Source: Candidatus Vecturithrix granuli (lineage in GTDB: Bacteria; Moduliflexota; Moduliflexia; Moduliflexales; Moduliflexaceae). From it: a stretch of 64,000 bases of DNA. The notes beneath the pieces were generated by a model. That model was not told where the DNA came from and made no database searches. It worked only from the letters and a program-made list of their open reading frames with translations. Below, one piece after another: positions 8,871-18,111 of this stretch. Numbering within the stretch: the stretch's first letter is position 1; the number at the start of each line of letters is the position of its first letter. The stretch spans positions 14,582 to 78,581 of the forward strand of contig DF820470.1 of the NCBI GenBank assembly GCA_000739535.1, in the 5' to 3' direction. The position numbers and the translations under genes were made by a program.

Positions 8871-10554
8871 AACTTGCGCTGATCGTATCATGCACCGTGC
8901 CTCCGGGCGGAATCATCGGCAAGACATTTTCTTCTTTTTCGGTATGACAATCAATAATCACGGGGCCGTCAATCGCCAGCGCCTTTTCAAGCGTGGGCCG
9001 TACTTCTTCGGGCCGGTCAATACGAAAGCCCTGGACGCCGTACCCCTTCGCCACCGTGACAAAATCCGGATTGCCATTTTCAAGATGAGTTTCAGAATAG
9101 CGCCGTTCAAAAAACAGTTCTTGCCACTGCCTGACCATGCCAAGAAAGCCGTTATTTAAAATGATGACTTTGACAGGCACATTATAATACGATGCAGTTG
9201 CAAGTTCCTGAATGTTCATCTGAAAACTCCCATCCCCGGTAATCGTGACCACTGTTCGATCTGGCCGTCCCAATTTGGCTCCGATGCCGGAAGGAAACCC
9301 AAAACCCATGGTGCCCAAGCCGCCGGAACTGACAAAACTTCTGGGATGGTGGAATTCGTAAAACAGCGCAGTCCACATCTGATGCTGCCCCACACCAGTG
9401 GTAATAATAGCTTCGCCTTTGGTCAAATCAGACACCTGTTCAATCACATATTGGGGTTTAATTGAAGTCTCAGAGTGCTTATACATCAGCGGATAGCGCA
9501 CTTTCCATTCCTGAATTTGCTGCAACCAGGGTTCGTGCGAACACACCTCGATCTGCTCGAGTTTGTTGAGTAACGAGCTGAGAACCCCTTTTAAATCTCC
9601 CACGATCGAAAGATGGGTGGCGATGACTTTCCGAATTTCAGCCGGATCAATATCAATGTGAACAATAGTGGCATTTTTGGCAAATTCCGAAACTTTGCCT
9701 GTGACGCGATCGTCAAAACGCGCGCCGGCTGCAATGAGCAAATCCGCACGATGAATGGCTTCATTGGCGTAACGTGTCCCGTGCATGCCCGGCATACCAA
9801 GTGCGAGCGGATCGTTATCAGGAAAAACCCCACAGGCGGTCAAGGTATGCGTGACAGGAATCGAGGTTTTTCGAGCAAATTGCGCGATTTGTTCACTAGC
9901 GCCGGAAATAACCGCCCCGCCGCCGATATAGAGGACAGGCCGCTGCGCCTGACACAACAAGTGAACCAGGTGTTCTAGTTCCGCATCATAGCTATAGCGC
10001 GGTTCAGGCGTATATTTCAATAAGGGGATCTCCGTTTCAGGAAGATATTCCACGACCTTTAACTGCACATCTTTAGGAATATCAATCAACACCGGGCCAG
10101 GGCGTCCGATGGTAGCAATATAAAACGCTTCTGCGATGGTTTCGACCAGTTTTGACGCATCTTTGACCAGATAATTATATTTGGTGACTGGAATCGTGAT
10201 GCCATAAATATCCGCTTCCTGAAACGCATCGGTGCCAATTGCGCCGGTTGGCACCTGGCCGGTAATTGCGACAATAGGCACGGAATCCATGTGCGCAGTG
10301 GCCAGGCCGGTCACTAAATTCGTCGCCCCCGGACCTGAGGTAGCAAAGATCACACCCGGTTTCCCGGTGACTCTGGCATAGCCATCGGCCGCATGGCAGG
10401 CCCCTTGTTCATGACGGGGGAGAATATGTTTGATCCCCGAGCTATAGAGCGCATCATAAATCGGCATGATTTGCCCGCCGGGATAACCAAAGATGATATC
10501 AACTCCCTGAAGCTTTAATGATTCGATGACGATTTCTGCACCAGTTTTTTTCAT
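8866..10554 (-). CDS. ilvB: Acetolactate synthase large subunit, copy 2
   Basis: This 562-aa thiamine-diphosphate enzyme joins two pyruvates (or pyruvate and 2-oxobutyrate) into acetohydroxy acids. Visible motifs are the catalytic Glu in LPRHEQGACHAADGYAR, the FAD-site region [16 protein letters not shown], and the ThDP motif GDGSFQMNIQELATAS...NNGFLGMVRQWQE. It starts 12 bp after the upstream paralogue, indicating co-transcription. The two large subunits are full length and keep all catalytic motifs, so neither looks degenerate. Confidence 0.96.
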   Translation of the reverse strand: MKKTGAEIVIESLKLQGVDIIFGYPGGQIMPIYDALYSSGIKHILPRHEQGACHAADGYARVTGKPGVIFATSGPGATNLVTGLATAHMDSVPIVAITGQVPTGAIGTDAFQEADIYGITIPVTKYNYLVKDASKLVETIAEAFYIATIGRPGPVLIDIPKDVQLKVVEYLPETEIPLLKYTPEPRYSYDAELEHLVHLLCQAQRPVLYIGGGAVISGASEQIAQFARKTSIPVTHTLTACGVFPDNDPLALGMPGMHGTRYANEAIHRADLLIAAGARFDDRVTGKVSEFAKNATIVHIDIDPAEIRKVIATHLSIVGDLKGVLSSLLNKLEQIEVCSHEPWLQQIQEWKVRYPLMYKHSETSIKPQYVIEQVSDLTKGEAIITTGVGQHQMWTALFYEFHHPRSFVSSGGLGTMGFGFPSGIGAKLGRPDRTVVTITGDGSFQMNIQELATASYYNVPVKVIILNNGFLGMVRQWQELFFERRYSETHLENGNPDFVTVAKGYGVQGFRIDRPEEVRPTLEKALAIDGPVIIDCHTEKEENVLPMIPPGGTVHDTISASL

Positions 10555-10566
10555 AGTTCGCTCTCC

Positions 10567-12255
10567 TTACGATTCGATCAACATATCCGCAATTCCAGCG
10601 CCTGCAGGCACCATTGGAAACACTTTTTCCTCTTCGTTCACAATCACATCAATAATCACCGGATGGGGAATGGCAAAGGCTTCTTCCAATTTCGGACGCA
10701 GATCCGCAGGCCGTTCAATCCGAATGCCGGTTGTGCCGTAGGCTTCGGCTAATTTGACAAAGTCCGGAAAATATTTACCCGAGGCATGACGCAAACAGGT
10801 ATGGCATAAGCGTTTTTCAAAAAAGAGATCTTGCCATTGGCGCAGCATGCCCAGAAAACCATTGTTCAAAATCACCACTTTGACCGGGAAGTTACCGCAA
10901 ACCGCAGTTGCCAGTTCCTGGACCACCATTTGAAAACTCCCATCGCCGGCAATATCAATCACCAATTTATCCGGGCATCCGGCCTGTGCCCCGATTGCCG
11001 CCGGAAATCCAAATCCCATCACCCCCAGTCCGCCTGAAGAGATGAAACTTCTGGGATGATAATACGTGCCAAACAAGGCGGCCCACATTTGATGTTGCCC
11101 GACTTCAGTAGTCACAATGGCTTCGCCTTTTGTAATAGCGCAAATTTCCTGAATCACTTGCTGCGGTTTAATCTGCGTCTCAGATTTTTGATAGGTCAGG
11201 GGTTTGTCACGTTTCCAGGTCGTAAGTTGAGTCAACCATTCATCGTGCTCTGCCCGCGTCACAATTTTATTTAATTCGTGTAACACATTTTTCACATCGC
11301 CCACAATCGGAATATCAACCTGAATCGTTTTACTGATTGATGAAGGATCAATATCAATATGGATAATGGTGGCATTGGGGGCGAAGGTTTCCAGATTGCC
11401 TGTGACGCGATCGTCAAAACGCGCGCCGATTGCAATGAGCAAATCGCAATGCGTGACCGCCAGATTGGCATATTGCGTGCCGTGCATCCCTAACATTCCG
11501 AGGAAGAGCGGATCATTGCCCGGAAAAGCCCCTAACCCCATGAGAGTTGATGTAATCGGAATCTGCGTAATGTTGACCAGTTCACGCAATTCTTTCGACG
11601 CGCCGGAGGTGATCACGCCGCCGCCGGAATAAATCACCGGTCGTTTAGCCTGCGCGATTGCCTCGGCGGCTTTGCGGATTTGCTTGATATTCCCGTAATA
11701 GTTCGGATTATATCCGCGCAGTTTAACCTCTTCCGGATACACAAATTCGGTTTCGGCCATCAAAATATCCTTCGGCATATCCACCAGTACCGGGCCGGGG
11801 CGGCCGGTTGCGGCAATGTGAAAAGCCGAGCGAATAATAAAGGCAAATTTATCAACATCCTGCACTAAATAGTTATGTTTGGTCACGGATCGCGTAATAC
11901 CGACAATATCGGCTTCCTGAAAGGCATCATTGCCGATCATCAAACGCGGCACCTGGCCGGTGAACGCCACCACCGGAATCGAATCCATATAGGCGTCGGT
12001 AATGCCGGTCACCAGATTGGTCCCCCCGGGGCCTGACGTTGCCAGACACACGCCAACTTTGCCTGTGGCGCGGGCATACCCGACAGCCGCATGAATCGCC
12101 CCTTGTTCATGGCGCGTTAATACATAATTGATCCCGAATTCATCTAGCTGATCGTGCACTGCGAGAATGACAGCTCCAGGATACCCAAAAATATATTCCA
12201 CCTCCTGTCGTTTCAGGCATTCCAGCAATACACGCGCCCCTGTCATTTTTGTCAT
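10567..12255 (-). CDS. ilvB: Acetolactate synthase large subunit, copy 1
   Basis: This 562-aa paralogue of the next gene has the same ThDP-enzyme layout: catalytic Glu in [40 protein letters not shown], and [18 protein letters not shown] with [13 protein letters not shown]. It differs by a short insertion ([13 protein letters not shown]) before the C-terminal segment. It is the first gene of the ilv run and has a long hairpin in its leader. Two intact large subunits in tandem is unusual; either could be the biosynthetic or the valine-resistant form. Confidence 0.96.
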   Translation of the reverse strand: MTKMTGARVLLECLKRQEVEYIFGYPGAVILAVHDQLDEFGINYVLTRHEQGAIHAAVGYARATGKVGVCLATSGPGGTNLVTGITDAYMDSIPVVAFTGQVPRLMIGNDAFQEADIVGITRSVTKHNYLVQDVDKFAFIIRSAFHIAATGRPGPVLVDMPKDILMAETEFVYPEEVKLRGYNPNYYGNIKQIRKAAEAIAQAKRPVIYSGGGVITSGASKELRELVNITQIPITSTLMGLGAFPGNDPLFLGMLGMHGTQYANLAVTHCDLLIAIGARFDDRVTGNLETFAPNATIIHIDIDPSSISKTIQVDIPIVGDVKNVLHELNKIVTRAEHDEWLTQLTTWKRDKPLTYQKSETQIKPQQVIQEICAITKGEAIVTTEVGQHQMWAALFGTYYHPRSFISSGGLGVMGFGFPAAIGAQAGCPDKLVIDIAGDGSFQMVVQELATAVCGNFPVKVVILNNGFLGMLRQWQDLFFEKRLCHTCLRHASGKYFPDFVKLAEAYGTTGIRIERPADLRPKLEEAFAIPHPVIIDVIVNEEEKVFPMVPAGAGIADMLIES

Positions 12256-12292
12256 CGTGTTTCAACCCCTTTGTTAGAGTAGATAAAAAATA

Positions 12293-12358
12293 AACCCTGA
12301 CATCATCCCCAAAGCATACAGCTTCACTCCGTATTCTGACGGGAGTCATGTCAGGGTT
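12293..12358 (-). promoter_or_regulatory. Long-arm inverted repeat in the ilvB leader
   Basis: AACCCTGACAT (12293-12303) is perfectly complementary to ATGTCAGGGTT (12348-12358), with a 44-nt loop. It lies in the transcribed leader 38-103 bp before ilvB. It could be a terminator for the upstream DUF465 gene, an attenuator for the ilv genes, or a dispersed repeat. There is no run of Ile/Val/Leu codons nearby to support classical attenuation. Confidence 0.5.
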
Positions 12359-12393
12359 CTCTTTTCGTGACCTCACGAAAAAGGAAGGCGATC

Positions 12394-12633
12394 TTATCCC
12401 TCCTTATGAGTAGATTGATAGTCCCGAACCATCTCCGCCATCTTATCTTTCAGTCGTAGTTTATCTTTTTTAATTTTCTTTTCCAGCACTTCTTCTTCCG
12501 GCGTCAAAAATCGCCGTTCTTCCAACTCCACGACCTGTTCATCCAGTTCTCGGTGTTTGCGATAAATTCGTGCGAATTCTTCATTTTCATTTTTCAAAAT
12601 CTCTTTCGCTTCTTCAAACGTTAAAGATGGCAT
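12394..12633 (-). CDS. DUF465 (YdcH-like) small coiled-coil protein
   Basis: This 79-aa, strongly charged helical protein fits DUF465 with the pattern HRELDEQVVELEERRF, then EEEVLEKKIKKDKLRLKDKM. Its function is not known; members are small cytoplasmic coiled coils. The ATG at 12633 is preceded by AAGGAGG, so it is preferred over the upstream frame start at 12681. A TTGACAAAAAC element like those before 16S rRNA lies ~95 bp upstream (12,727-12,732). It sits between leuB and ilvB and may share their transcript. Confidence 0.85.
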   Translation of the reverse strand: MPSLTFEEAKEILKNENEEFARIYRKHRELDEQVVELEERRFLTPEEEVLEKKIKKDKLRLKDKMAEMVRDYQSTHKEG

Positions 12634-12755
12634 GAACATCCTCCTTGTTAAGCTATCAAACCAATAACAAGTTTTTCTCACAGTAAAACAACTGGTTCGC
12701 TTCTTTTACTCAAGTCCTTCTGTTTTTGTCAAGCTTAAATTTTGTCGATCTCAGA

Positions 12756-12786
12756 AAAACACGGTTTCTTAGAGAAACCAGGTTTT
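12756..12786 (-). terminator. Hairpin behind leuB
   Basis: AAAACACGGTTTCTT and AGAGAAACCAGGTTTT form an imperfect hairpin just after the leuB stop. The form resembles the AAACCCGGGTTTCTT hairpin at 3649-3681, so it is either a terminator or a member of the same dispersed repeat family. Confidence 0.55.
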
Positions 12787-12793
12787 GACAGGA

Positions 12794-13852
12794 TTACACC
12801 AACGAAGCTACCAGATCACCGACCTCAGCCGTGCCCATGCCCATCTGTCCGGCCGCCAGGCTGACAATTTTCCCTGATTCCAGGGCGGTGTGTACCGCCA
12901 TATCAATCGCCCGGGCGACGCGCTCTTCTCCCAGGGTTTCCATCATCATACCCCCGGAACAAATCGCCGCCAGCGGATTAATCATATTTTTGCCCGTATA
13001 TTTCGGGGCCGACCCGCCAATCGGTTCAAACATTGACACCCCTTCAGGGTTGATGTTGCCGCCGGCCGCAATGCCCATGCCGCCCTGGATCATCGCGCCG
13101 AGATCCGTGATGATGTCGCCAAACATATTCTCGGTTACGATCACGTCAAACCACTCCGGATTCTTGATCATCCACATGGTCACCGCATCCACATTGGCGT
13201 AATCGTGTTTGATGTTCGGATACTCTTTCCCCACTTCCTCATGCACGCGCATCCACAAATCGCCGCACTCAGTCAACACATTTGTTTTGTGCGCCAGGGT
13301 GAGAGTGTTGCGTTTATTACGCTTTTGGGTGTATTGATAGGCATAACGCTCGCAGCGTTCGACCATTTTGCGCGTATAAAGCATGACCTGCGTGGTCACT
13401 TCATCCGGCGTGCCTTTAGCCACAGTTCCGCCAATCCCCGTGTAAATACTGCCCGTATTTTCCCGAATAATCACAAAATCAATCTCCTGCGGGCCTTTAT
13501 CTTTAATTGGCGTATAAACGTTCGGATAGAGCTTGACCGGACGCAGGTTGATATATTGATCCAGTTCGAACCGGATGGTTAACAGAATCGCCTTTTCCAG
13601 AATCCCCGGTTTCACGTCAGGGTGTCCGATCGCCCCCAAAAAAATGGCGTCGAACTTCCGCAATTCCTCAAGCGCCGAGGCCGGGAGCAACTCACCGGTT
13701 TTCAAATAGCGTGCGCCGCCAAAGTCATAATGGATATATTCCAGTTTTACTCCATACTTCTGACAGGCCGCATCCAGCACTTTTATTCCTTCCCGAATCA
13801 CCTCCGGGCCAGTGCCATCCCCCGGAATCACCGCAATCTTATAACTCTTCAT
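12794..13852 (-). CDS. leuB: 3-isopropylmalate dehydrogenase
   Basis: This 352-aa beta-decarboxylating dehydrogenase oxidises 3-isopropylmalate with NAD+, the third leucine step. Motifs are IAVIPGDGTGPEV at the N-terminus, the substrate Arg region INLRPVKLYP, IIRENTGSIYTGIGG, the metal-binding TENMFGDIITDLGAMIQGGMG and the NAD-site FEPIGGSAPKYTGKN. Related enzymes act on tartrate or malate, but the leuA/ilv surroundings favour LeuB. leuC and leuD are not in the window. It is the first gene of the minus-strand cluster here. Confidence 0.9.
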   Translation of the reverse strand: MKSYKIAVIPGDGTGPEVIREGIKVLDAACQKYGVKLEYIHYDFGGARYLKTGELLPASALEELRKFDAIFLGAIGHPDVKPGILEKAILLTIRFELDQYINLRPVKLYPNVYTPIKDKGPQEIDFVIIRENTGSIYTGIGGTVAKGTPDEVTTQVMLYTRKMVERCERYAYQYTQKRNKRNTLTLAHKTNVLTECGDLWMRVHEEVGKEYPNIKHDYANVDAVTMWMIKNPEWFDVIVTENMFGDIITDLGAMIQGGMGIAAGGNINPEGVSMFEPIGGSAPKYTGKNMINPLAAICSGGMMMETLGEERVARAIDMAVHTALESGKIVSLAAGQMGMGTAEVGDLVASLV

Positions 13853-14274
13853 CTATAACCTCCTTTGAAACTACAGGGATTTTGTGTAGGGAGGATTGAA
13901 TTTCACTGCTCCTCGAATCCATCCTTCCTACATGAAATCCATGTAGTTTTATTATATCAAGCGAACAGACACTCATGCCAACTCCTTTTAAAAAGAGAGT
14001 TTGTGAAACGGCCATTCGAAGCTTGTCAAGCATTATTTTGATTTTCGCAACGAAAGGCTTGACGAAAACAAAAAACAAGCGTACATATAGCAATCCTACA
14101 TGATTCGTGTCTCGACTTCGCTCGACAACCGCCCGGTCACTGAGCGAAGTCGAAGTGACATGTGACAAATGATTTAGGATTGCTATAATTTAAAAGGATT
14201 GATTTGAAGAAACGCGAACAACAGCTTTATTCCCAACCGATGCCCTTTGTACTCTGGTTGAATGAAAGGTTCTT
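13853..14274. other. Intergenic region with palindromic repeats
   Basis: The divergent spacer between leuB and csx20 holds no gene. A hairpin-like GTAGGGAGGATTGA / ATCCATCCTTCCTAC pair lies at about 13,887-13,931. A TTGACA on the minus strand near 14,028-14,033, ~175 bp before leuB, could be part of the leuB promoter. The 14,086-14,187 inverted-repeat element is listed separately. Confidence 0.6.
14086..14187. repeat. MITE-like element with TATAGCAATCCTA ends
   Basis: TATAGCAATCCTA (14086-14098) and its exact reverse complement TAGGATTGCTATA (14175-14187) bound a 102-bp unit. Its centre contains a second palindrome (CGACTTCGCTCGAC / CTGAGCGAAGTCG). A similar GAGCGAAGTCG/CGACTTCGCTC pair recurs near 14,855-14,905. 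Confidence 0.85.
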
Positions 14275-14667
14275 ATGCCCGCACCACGATTGTTTTTACT
14301 GTTTTCCCACGCCTTAACAGGCGAACAGGAACGTGACGCCCGCACCTCATTAGGGGTCGAGGAAATTCTGGCTTTGCCAGAAAATTTGCAGCAGCGATGG
14401 TCCAACGTCCCGCCGAACCTGGCAACCCTCGATGAGCATCTTCAACCGGTGCTCGACTGGCTGGGCGACCAGGCCCGCCCCGGTGATTATGTGTTGATTC
14501 AGGGCGATTTCGGCGCAGTTTATCGCGCCGTGCGCTTTGCTCTGGAACACGGACTGACGCCGCTCTACGCCACCACCGCGCGTCGCGTCAAAGAAACGCG
14601 CCTGCCCGACGGCCGCGTCGAATCCAATCGCGTATTCCAGCACGTCCGTTACCGGCGGTATGAATAG
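14275..14667 (+). CDS. csx20: CRISPR-associated protein Csx20
   Basis: This 130-aa protein shows the Csx20 pattern: LFSHALTGEQERDARTSLGV, EEILALPENLQQRWSNVPP, and GDYVLIQGDFGAVYRAVRFA followed by GLTPLYATTARR. Csx20 accompanies type III systems and is grouped with small Rossmann-like proteins proposed or shown to degrade cyclic oligoadenylate (ring nucleases). Here it would damp the Cas10 signal that activates the CARF nuclease next door. It lies 571 bp upstream of that gene on the same strand, separated by repeat-rich DNA. Family call is from motif memory; the biochemical role is inferred. Confidence 0.8.
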   Translation: MPAPRLFLLFSHALTGEQERDARTSLGVEEILALPENLQQRWSNVPPNLATLDEHLQPVLDWLGDQARPGDYVLIQGDFGAVYRAVRFALEHGLTPLYATTARRVKETRLPDGRVESNRVFQHVRYRRYE

Positions 14668-15238
14668 ATACAAGTTCGTAGTTCTCGCTTCAGCGAGTTC
14701 TTCCACGCCCTGCAAGGGCCTCATAAATCAGCCCAGGGTCAGCGGCAGCGCCACCCTGGGAAAAGAAGACGATCCCTATCCCTTTTCCCTGAAAGGGATA
14801 CAGAATACTGGACTTCCTGAATGATGGCAGCGATTAAATGATAAGTAATGTGTTCCCTGAGCGAAGTCGAAGGGAAGAGTGAGCGGCTCGTTTCGACTTC
14901 GCTCAACGAGCGGACATCGCTTACTATTTAACCACTACCTGGCCGGTCTCCACTAAAAGAACATCTCCTTGCTCTCATCAACCTTCCCCAATAGCGAAAT
15001 AAAAACTTGACCAAAATCGAAAAATACAGCACACTACACCCACTCAAACGAACCGTGGCAACGCACCCGAACCCGGTCCGCCCCAGCGAAACCCCGACGC
15101 CGACACGCCGCCCGTATGCCGAATCTCGACCGACAACAGAAAAAAGTGGAAAAATTTTGAATCGGACCTGGAAAAATTTTCACCACAAGCATCTTATGAG
15201 AAGAGACATCAAAAACAGAACGAATTCAGGAGGGACGC
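14668..15238. other. Repeat-rich spacer between csx20 and the CARF nuclease
   Basis: I see no convincing gene. It contains several hairpins: CTCGCTTCAGCGAG near 14,692, CCCAGGGT/ACCCTGGG near 14,739-14,760, CCCTTTTCCCTGAAAGGG near 14,778, and a GAGCGAAGTCG/CGACTTCGCTC pair near 14,857-14,904. The latter is bounded by TTAAATGATAAGTAATGTG and CGCTTACTATTTAACCACTA, which resemble the ends of the element at 27,624-27,808. A good AGGAGG lies before the next start. Confidence 0.65.
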
Positions 15239-16528
15239 ATGAGTCAATACACGTTTGAACATCTGATATTGTTAATCGGCACCAATCCGCTGCCGAATTT
15301 TGTGGTAGCGGAGTATTTTCTTAAGCAGGATGTTCCTGTCAAAAAAATCTGGTTGATTCATTCGGAAGAAAATGCCCTACAAGCTGGTACGGATGCACAA
15401 GCTCTCAATCTTGAAAAACTCATGCGCAACCGATGGGAGCGAGAAAAACAACATGCCACATTACAGTTTCCGTTAAAAAAAATTCCACTATCTGATGTGA
15501 GTAACGCCAGACGAATTCGCTCTGACCTCGAAAAAATGTGGGACAAATTAGGCGATGCGTCATCTATTCACTTGAATTATACCGGCGGCACAAAATCCAT
15601 GAGCACACATGTGTATGCGGCATTAAAAGAAGTAGATGCTTATAAACAAAGAACGTCATTTTCTTACCTTGACGCCAGAAATTTTCGACTTGTAGATGAT
15701 GACCATGGAGTACTTGAACATGATTTGCGTAATAATGTTCAACTTTCTTTTGAGGAATTGATTGGCTTACATGGATTTGAGAGAAAAAATGAAAAATCTT
15801 CTTCAGAATTTCATGAAGCATTAGCAGTCTTTCAGGCATTAATTGAAAACAACCAATTAGAACAATTTTTCCAGAATAATGGATATGACCGAAAGCTCCT
15901 TACAAATCAAAAAGGAGAGTTAGCTGATAAAATAGAGCAACTGAATAAAAAGAAATTCGAGCAATATACCCCCAATGATACATTTATGTCTGTGATTGCT
16001 CAGATGCCTGAAGAAATGCGCCTTTTTACCACTGAAAGAGTATTGAATGAGACGCTTTCTAAGAAAAAATTTCAAAAAGCGTTGAAATTTTTTGATGGAG
16101 AGTGGCTTGAAGAGTTGGTGATGAAAGCACTTATGCCTTTTGGCGATGATAAGCGCATTACAATTCAACATAATTGGGAAATTCAAAAGCCAGAGTGGAA
16201 AAACCTTGCAAAAGAAGGATTTTTCGAATTAGATGTTGTTATGATATGTGGTTATCAACTCATCGGAATATCTTGCACAACGGATAACACTAAACCAATT
16301 TGTAAAAGTAAAGGGTTTGAAATAATCCATCGCACAAAACAAATTGGAGGAGAAGAAGCAAAATCAATCCTGATTACGCGTTTGGAGAATAATGTCAGAG
16401 AAACGTTACAGCAAGAATTAATTCGAGATACTGGAGGAAGCAAAGCAAATATTCTGGTATTAGGAGCAAGTGATTTAAGACAGGAAAAGCTTTTTACAAA
16501 CATTCAAAGGTTCATGGAAAAGTCATGA
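15239..16528 (+). CDS. CARF-domain nuclease (Card1/Can2-like, DUF1887)
   Basis: This 429-aa protein has an N-terminal CARF Rossmann domain (LILLIGTNPLPNFVVAEYFL; LNYTGGTKSMSTHVYAAL near residue 113, the typical ligand-loop motif) and a C-terminal restriction-endonuclease-like domain (FFELDVVMICGYQLIGISCT near residue 327). Relatives bind cyclic tetra-adenylate made by Cas10 and cut DNA and/or RNA. The Glu and Asp of the nuclease core are present, but the lysine expected in an E/S-x-K motif is replaced (ISCTT). Lysines follow a few residues later (TKPICKSKGFE), so the active site may be rearranged. A strong AGGAGG precedes the ATG. Its stop overlaps the first possible start of cas10, so the two are co-transcribed. 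Confidence 0.85.
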   Translation: MSQYTFEHLILLIGTNPLPNFVVAEYFLKQDVPVKKIWLIHSEENALQAGTDAQALNLEKLMRNRWEREKQHATLQFPLKKIPLSDVSNARRIRSDLEKMWDKLGDASSIHLNYTGGTKSMSTHVYAALKEVDAYKQRTSFSYLDARNFRLVDDDHGVLEHDLRNNVQLSFEELIGLHGFERKNEKSSSEFHEALAVFQALIENNQLEQFFQNNGYDRKLLTNQKGELADKIEQLNKKKFEQYTPNDTFMSVIAQMPEEMRLFTTERVLNETLSKKKFQKALKFFDGEWLEELVMKALMPFGDDKRITIQHNWEIQKPEWKNLAKEGFFELDVVMICGYQLIGISCTTDNTKPICKSKGFEIIHRTKQIGGEEAKSILITRLENNVRETLQQELIRDTGGSKANILVLGASDLRQEKLFTNIQRFMEKS

Positions 16529-16542
16529 AAGGAGTTGGCCAG

Positions 16543-18111
16543 ATGAATACATGCACTGCGGTTCTACTTGATACGGTTTCGATTCAGGACTACATCTTTC
16601 AAAGCAACCAATTGAAAGAGAATATCGGAGCCTCATATTTGGTGGATGATATTTATAAATCTAATCTCAAAAAAGTAGTGAAAGGCGTTTTTGGAAAGGA
16701 ACAGGATTTAGAAAAATGGCGGAACGAACGTGATATAATTCGAATTTCTACTGAGCCCTTTGAGGTTGGATTTATTGGCGGCGGCAATGCGTTGCTGTTT
16801 TTTCAAGAGAAAAACAAGGCTGTCGAATTTATTCAAAAGTGGACAGCGGATTTACTTGTGCAAGCGCCTGGTATAACGACCGCTGTGGCTTGTGATGAAA
16901 GCTTTGACCTTGATGATTTTTACAGGAGTAAAAAGCAACTTTTCAACAAGTTACGCAAGAATAAAGGCATTTATATTCCTGACACGCTTATCCCTTCGCA
17001 TGGCATGACGGCCGAATGCAGGCATAGCGGCCTTTCAGCGAATGTTGACATTCGTACCCCTGACGGAAAAATTGAATATGTTTCAGCCTCAACTTATGCG
17101 AAAATAGAAGCCACTGACAAAGCACAAAAAGAGATCAGAAAAAAATATTCCGATATTTTGAGAACTGATTTCAATTTTACCGCCGACATTGGCCAATTAG
17201 GTCAAAAAGGCGGTGAAGACAGTCATATTGCGATTGTGCATATTGATGGAAATGACATGGGAGATCGTTTTGCTGAAACAAAGACGCTCTCGGAAATCAG
17301 AAGGCTTTCAGTGAAGGTTGAAGAAGCAACGGAAACCGCGTTCAGGCATGTTATCACGCATATTATCGAACATTTTTCGGAATTTAAACATGAATTCGAG
17401 ATTTCTAAAGACGGCGACAAAGATATCCTCCCAATCCGTTCAATTGTTTTAGGCGGCGATGACGTGACGTTTGTGTGCGATGGTCGGCTTGGTCTTTATT
17501 TTGCGAAGATTTTTATCGAAGCGTTTCAAAATCAAGAAGTGAACGGAAAGAAAGATTTGACCGCCTGCGCGGGGATCGCTATTATCAAGACCAAATATCC
17601 GTTTTCCAGAGGGTACGGACTGGCAGAAGCATTATGCAAGAATGCGAAAGATGTCAGAAAAGCGAAAGGAGATCAGAGGTCATCATATCTTGATTTTCAC
17701 CTCTCACGCGGAGGATTTACAGGCAGCCCTTCAGAAATTCGTCAAAAACATTTTCAGGCGGAACAGGGAAATTTGATCTATCGCCCCTATAAACTTGCGC
17801 CCAAAGAAACACAAGATGAGTATAGTTTTGAGTTACTGCTTCAAAAAGCGACTGAACTTCAGTCTCCGCGTTTCCCCAGAAATAAGCTGTATGAACTTCG
17901 TGAAGCGTTAACCCTTTCCAAAGAGGCAACAGATCGTTTTGTGCGGGAACTGGATTTTCGAGGCCATAAACTGCCTGAAATTCCAGCGCGAAATTACCAT
18001 AAGACGCCTTTTGAAAACAGTAAAACCCCATATTTTGACATGATCGAATTGCTGGAATTGTATCCTCAATTTGCGTTACCAAAACCGGAGGTACATGATG
18101 ACAAATTATAA
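16543..18111 (+). CDS. cas10: Cas10 (type III-D signalling subunit, no HD domain)
   Basis: This 522-aa protein begins directly with the Cas10/Cmr2 motif SIQDYIFQSNQLKENIGASY. It lacks any N-terminal HD nuclease domain, so DNA cleavage by Cas10 is not expected. The first palm motif HIDGNDMGD is near residue 232 and the catalytic LGGDDVTFV near 304, so cyclic-oligoadenylate synthesis looks intact. The C-terminal helical part (~380-522) is typical. The ATG at 16543 has GGAG 8 nt upstream and is preferred over the overlapping ATG at 16525. It pairs functionally with the CARF nuclease and Csx20. Confidence 0.93.
   Translation: MNTCTAVLLDTVSIQDYIFQSNQLKENIGASYLVDDIYKSNLKKVVKGVFGKEQDLEKWRNERDIIRISTEPFEVGFIGGGNALLFFQEKNKAVEFIQKWTADLLVQAPGITTAVACDESFDLDDFYRSKKQLFNKLRKNKGIYIPDTLIPSHGMTAECRHSGLSANVDIRTPDGKIEYVSASTYAKIEATDKAQKEIRKKYSDILRTDFNFTADIGQLGQKGGEDSHIAIVHIDGNDMGDRFAETKTLSEIRRLSVKVEEATETAFRHVITHIIEHFSEFKHEFEISKDGDKDILPIRSIVLGGDDVTFVCDGRLGLYFAKIFIEAFQNQEVNGKKDLTACAGIAIIKTKYPFSRGYGLAEALCKNAKDVRKAKGDQRSSYLDFHLSRGGFTGSPSEIRQKHFQAEQGNLIYRPYKLAPKETQDEYSFELLLQKATELQSPRFPRNKLYELREALTLSKEATDRFVRELDFRGHKLPEIPARNYHKTPFENSKTPYFDMIELLELYPQFALPKPEVHDDKL

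Noticed and set aside
12140-12376. 78-codon minus-strand frame over the ilvB leader as an attenuation leader peptide
   Set aside because: It lacks clustered Ile, Val or Leu codons and runs deep into ilvB in another frame.
15007-15258. 83-codon frame just before the CARF nuclease
   Set aside because: Low-complexity Pro/Thr/Arg composition, no ribosome-binding site, and it overlaps the true start region of the next gene.
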